This document shows positions 5,437-7,366 of a stretch of 7,366 nucleotides of DNA, piece after piece. The notes beneath the pieces were generated by a model that saw only the letters and a program-made list of their open reading frames with translations, made no database searches and was not told the origin of the DNA. The translations under genes and the position numbers were made by a program. Origin of the DNA: JBDUDR01 sp040002845. GTDB lineage: Bacteria; Actinomycetota; Actinomycetes; Propionibacteriales; Nocardioidaceae. The stretch covers positions 1 through 7,366 of the forward strand of contig JBDUDR010000144.1 in NCBI GenBank assembly GCA_040002845.1. Direction: 5' to 3'. Position 1 is the first letter of the stretch, and each line of letters starts with the position of its first letter.

Positions 5437-6666
5437 TCAGGCCAGGGCGTTGGCGAGCGCGTCCGCAGTGAGGTCGACCTGCCACGGTCGGGCGTGCAGG
5501 CCCACCAGCAGGTCGCGCACGCGTGCGACGCTGACGTCGACGGGTGGATCCCAGGCCAGCCGACGGATCGAATCGGGAGCCAACAGGTTCTCGGGGGGGA
5601 GGCGGTTACTGGACGCGATGGCTGCCAGGGCTTCCCGGGCCGCTCCCAGCCGTGCCGCCGCGGCCGGGTTGCTCTCTGCCCAGGCGCGGGCAGGCGGTGG
5701 CCCGTCGCTGTGTACCCGGGCCACCGGCAGGTTCGCCGCCGGCAGCCTGCTCGCGGCGCGCACCGCTCCCCACCAGCGCGATAGGTACCGCTGTGCGTTG
5801 TGGGCCCGGAAGCCAGGCAGAGCAGCCAGCTGTTGGCGCGCGGCCGGTTGTGCGATGGCGGCCTCACAGATGGCCGCATCTCGCAGGATGCGGGTCGGTG
5901 TCGCGTCCTGCCCGCGGGCGATCTGGTCACGGGTCTCCCACAGGGCTTGCACGATCGCGAGGCCGCGGCGGCTGCGTACGCGATGGATCCCGGCTGTGCG
6001 CCGCCAAGGATCCCTCCGTGGGGGCGTCGGCGGAGCCTGGACCAGCCAGGTGAATTCCTGCTGCGCCCATTCGAGCTTGCCGTCGGCTACCAGCTCGTGG
6101 GCGAGCCGTTCTCTGAGCTCGATCAGGACTTCGACGTCGAGTGCCGCGTACAGCAGCCAAGGCTGGGGCAGCGGACGCTTGGACCAGTCAACGGCTGAGT
6201 GCTCCTTGCGCATCGCGAAGCCGAGCAGTTCTTCGACCAGGGAGGCGAGGCCGACTCTCGGGTAATTGAGCATTCGACCCGCCAGCTCCGTGTCGAACAG
6301 GGTGCGAGGACGCATGCCGAGCTCGGTCAGGCACGGTAGGTCCTGAGTGGCAGCATGCAGGATCCATTCGGCACCCTCGATCGCTCGTCCGAGCCCAGTC
6401 AGGTCGCGGAACGGGATGGGGTCGACCAGCGCCGTACCGATGTCGTTCCGCCGCAGCTGGACCAGGTAGGCCCGGGACGAGTAGCGGTGGCCCGAGGCTC
6501 GTTCGGCGTCGATGGCGACGGGTCCGGTCCCATCAGCAAAACGCTCCACGGTGCCGGCCAGCGCAGCCTTGGAGTCGATGACCGACGGCAGCCCGCCGCG
6601 CAACTCCAGGAGCGGTTTAGGCGCTCGGGCCAGATCAGCTGGTTCGCCGCCATCGGCGGCAGTCAA
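5437..6666 (-). CDS. RNase D-like 3'-5' exonuclease with HRDC domain
   Basis: This is a cytoplasmic DEDD-superfamily exonuclease, probably acting on the 3' ends of structured RNAs, 409 aa. The exonuclease domain (about residues 25-195) shows all motifs: Asp53 and Glu55 (AIDAERA, Exo I), Asp109 (HAATQDLP, Exo II), and Tyr173 with Asp177 (YAALD, Exo III), making it a DEDDy enzyme. An HRDC nucleic-acid-binding domain follows (about 230-310, RRGLAIVQALWETRD), then a C-terminal extension common in actinobacterial members. The chosen start is TTG at 6666, which overlaps the TGA of the upstream DUF3000 gene by 4 nt. No good Shine-Dalgarno precedes it, so translational coupling is likely. The next in-frame start candidates would remove part of the domain. 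The pairing with DUF3000 is, as I recall it, recurrent in actinomycetes. Confidence 0.93.
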   Translation of the reverse strand: MTAADGGEPADLARAPKPLLELRGGLPSVIDSKAALAGTVERFADGTGPVAIDAERASGHRYSSRAYLVQLRRNDIGTALVDPIPFRDLTGLGRAIEGAEWILHAATQDLPCLTELGMRPRTLFDTELAGRMLNYPRVGLASLVEELLGFAMRKEHSAVDWSKRPLPQPWLLYAALDVEVLIELRERLAHELVADGKLEWAQQEFTWLVQAPPTPPRRDPWRRTAGIHRVRSRRGLAIVQALWETRDQIARGQDATPTRILRDAAICEAAIAQPAARQQLAALPGFRAHNAQRYLSRWWGAVRAASRLPAANLPVARVHSDGPPPARAWAESNPAAAARLGAAREALAAIASSNRLPPENLLAPDSIRRLAWDPPVDVSVARVRDLLVGLHARPWQVDLTADALANALA

Positions 6667-7247
6667 CGGCGACGCTGCCCGCGGCGGCTCGGCATGATGA
6701 CGACGCCCGCGGGTACCGGTGGCAGGCCGGCGGCCATGCAGAGCAGGTCGCCCCAGGCCTCGGCATGTGGGCCCACCTCACCGATGGGCGTCCAGGAGGC
6801 GCGGATCTCGAGCTCCGCGCTCGCCGGCTCGTCGGACATGCCGCCGAAGCTCTCCGAGGCCACCTTGGTGACCGTCCCGCTGGGGGCGATGTGATCCGCG
6901 CCGTGGGCCTGCAACGCTTCGGTGAGCCAGGTCCACCCGACAGCCGCCAGCAGCGGGTCGGTGATCATCTCGGGATCGATCTGGGCTCGCGCGTACGCGA
7001 CGCAGCGGAAGGTGCCCGCCCATGCCTCATTTCCGGCCGGGTCGTGCAGGAGGACCAGCCGGCCCTCGCCGACGTCGTCGCCGTCGACCGTGATGTCGGC
7101 GCTCATGGCCGCTGCGTAGGGCGCGATCCGCTGCGGTGCGGGGATCTCCTCGCAACTGATCTCCGGTCGCAGCCGGGCCGCACGCAGTTGCTCGAGGGCG
7201 GCCTGAAACTCCTCCGGAGGCGCGTCCAACTCCTTGCGGGCGGCCAT
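6663..7247 (-). CDS. DUF3000 family protein
   Basis: This is a 194-aa soluble protein matching the actinobacterial DUF3000 family in length and pattern. The N-terminus is FQAALEQLRAARLRPEISCE. The central part is RLVLLHDPAGNEAWAGTFRCVAY, followed by acidic and hydrophobic stretches with VGWTWLTEAL (about 103-112). The conserved end is WGDLLCMAAGLPPVP (165-179), with a basic tail (SRRGQRRR). There is no signal peptide or membrane helix. Function is unknown. The 4-nt overlap with the RNase D gene suggests co-translation and perhaps a shared role in RNA metabolism, which is inference. The start ATG 7247 follows a weak AGG-containing ribosome site. Confidence 0.9.
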   Translation of the reverse strand: MAARKELDAPPEEFQAALEQLRAARLRPEISCEEIPAPQRIAPYAAAMSADITVDGDDVGEGRLVLLHDPAGNEAWAGTFRCVAYARAQIDPEMITDPLLAAVGWTWLTEALQAHGADHIAPSGTVTKVASESFGGMSDEPASAELEIRASWTPIGEVGPHAEAWGDLLCMAAGLPPVPAGVVIMPSRRGQRRR

Positions 7248-7366
7248 GTCGGGAGCCTATGTCGTCGGTGTTCCGGGGCGGTACGCGCCACGCCGCCCGC
7301 CGGTCAGCGCTCTAGAAGGCTTGGTCCGGCGGAGCCGGGATTTCGGGTCAAGTTTCAGGCTGCGAG
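7248..7366. other. Intergenic end of window, no gene seen
   Basis: No start codon with a ribosome site and no open frame of note is visible on either strand. A small CCGGC-GGA-GCCGG hairpin lies at 7326-7338. A minus-strand TTGACC (7351-7346) could be a -35 for the DUF3000 operon, but I find no convincing -10 at the right distance. Confidence 0.5.

Noticed and set aside
5450..6265. 271-aa plus-strand open frame opposite RNase D
   Set aside because: It is a shadow of the GC-rich minus-strand gene, with Arg/Ser/Ala-rich low-complexity translation and no domain.

Overview
The window is GC-rich DNA from a Gram-positive actinomycete. The evidence is a DUF3000 gene overlapping an actinobacterial-type RNase D/HRDC gene, an Rpf-type cell-wall lysozyme behind a ydaO (c-di-AMP) riboswitch, an IdeR/DtxR iron box, and lipoboxes on Ser/Thr/Pro-rich exported proteins. 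A member of the Propionibacteriales (Nocardioidaceae-like) would fit, but this is a guess. All genes I can support are on the minus strand, so transcription runs from high to low coordinates.

In transcription order: (1) 7247-5437, a DUF3000 protein and an RNase D-like 3'-5' exonuclease that overlap by 4 nt, the second starting at TTG. (2) 5412-4540, an IdeR/DtxR-type box and promoter in front of efeU, a ferrous-iron permease, with no efeO or efeB behind it. (3) 4408-3620, a lipoprotein with a low-complexity linker and an extracytoplasmic sensor-like domain. (4) 3605-2669, the rpf regulatory module: 21-bp tandem repeats, a promoter, a hairpin at the predicted 5' end of the RNA, a c-di-AMP riboswitch, the rpf gene and a strong stem terminator. 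(5) 2563-1946, a conserved actinobacterial protein of unknown function. (6) 1758-1521, a small lipoprotein gene that appears broken by one extra base. (7) 1415-1, a palindromic operator over a promoter, then a TetR repressor gene and a DHA2-type drug exporter gene cut off by the window edge, probably one self-regulated efflux operon.

The genes do not form one pathway. They are separate small transcription units, several with a visible control element: TetR palindrome for efflux, iron box for iron uptake, c-di-AMP riboswitch for cell-wall remodelling. The least explained element is the array of three exact 21-bp repeats (two helical turns per repeat, with degenerate copies at both ends) directly upstream of the predicted rpf promoter. 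It could be a phased regulator-binding array. I found no rRNA, tRNA, CRISPR array, insertion sequence or phage gene.
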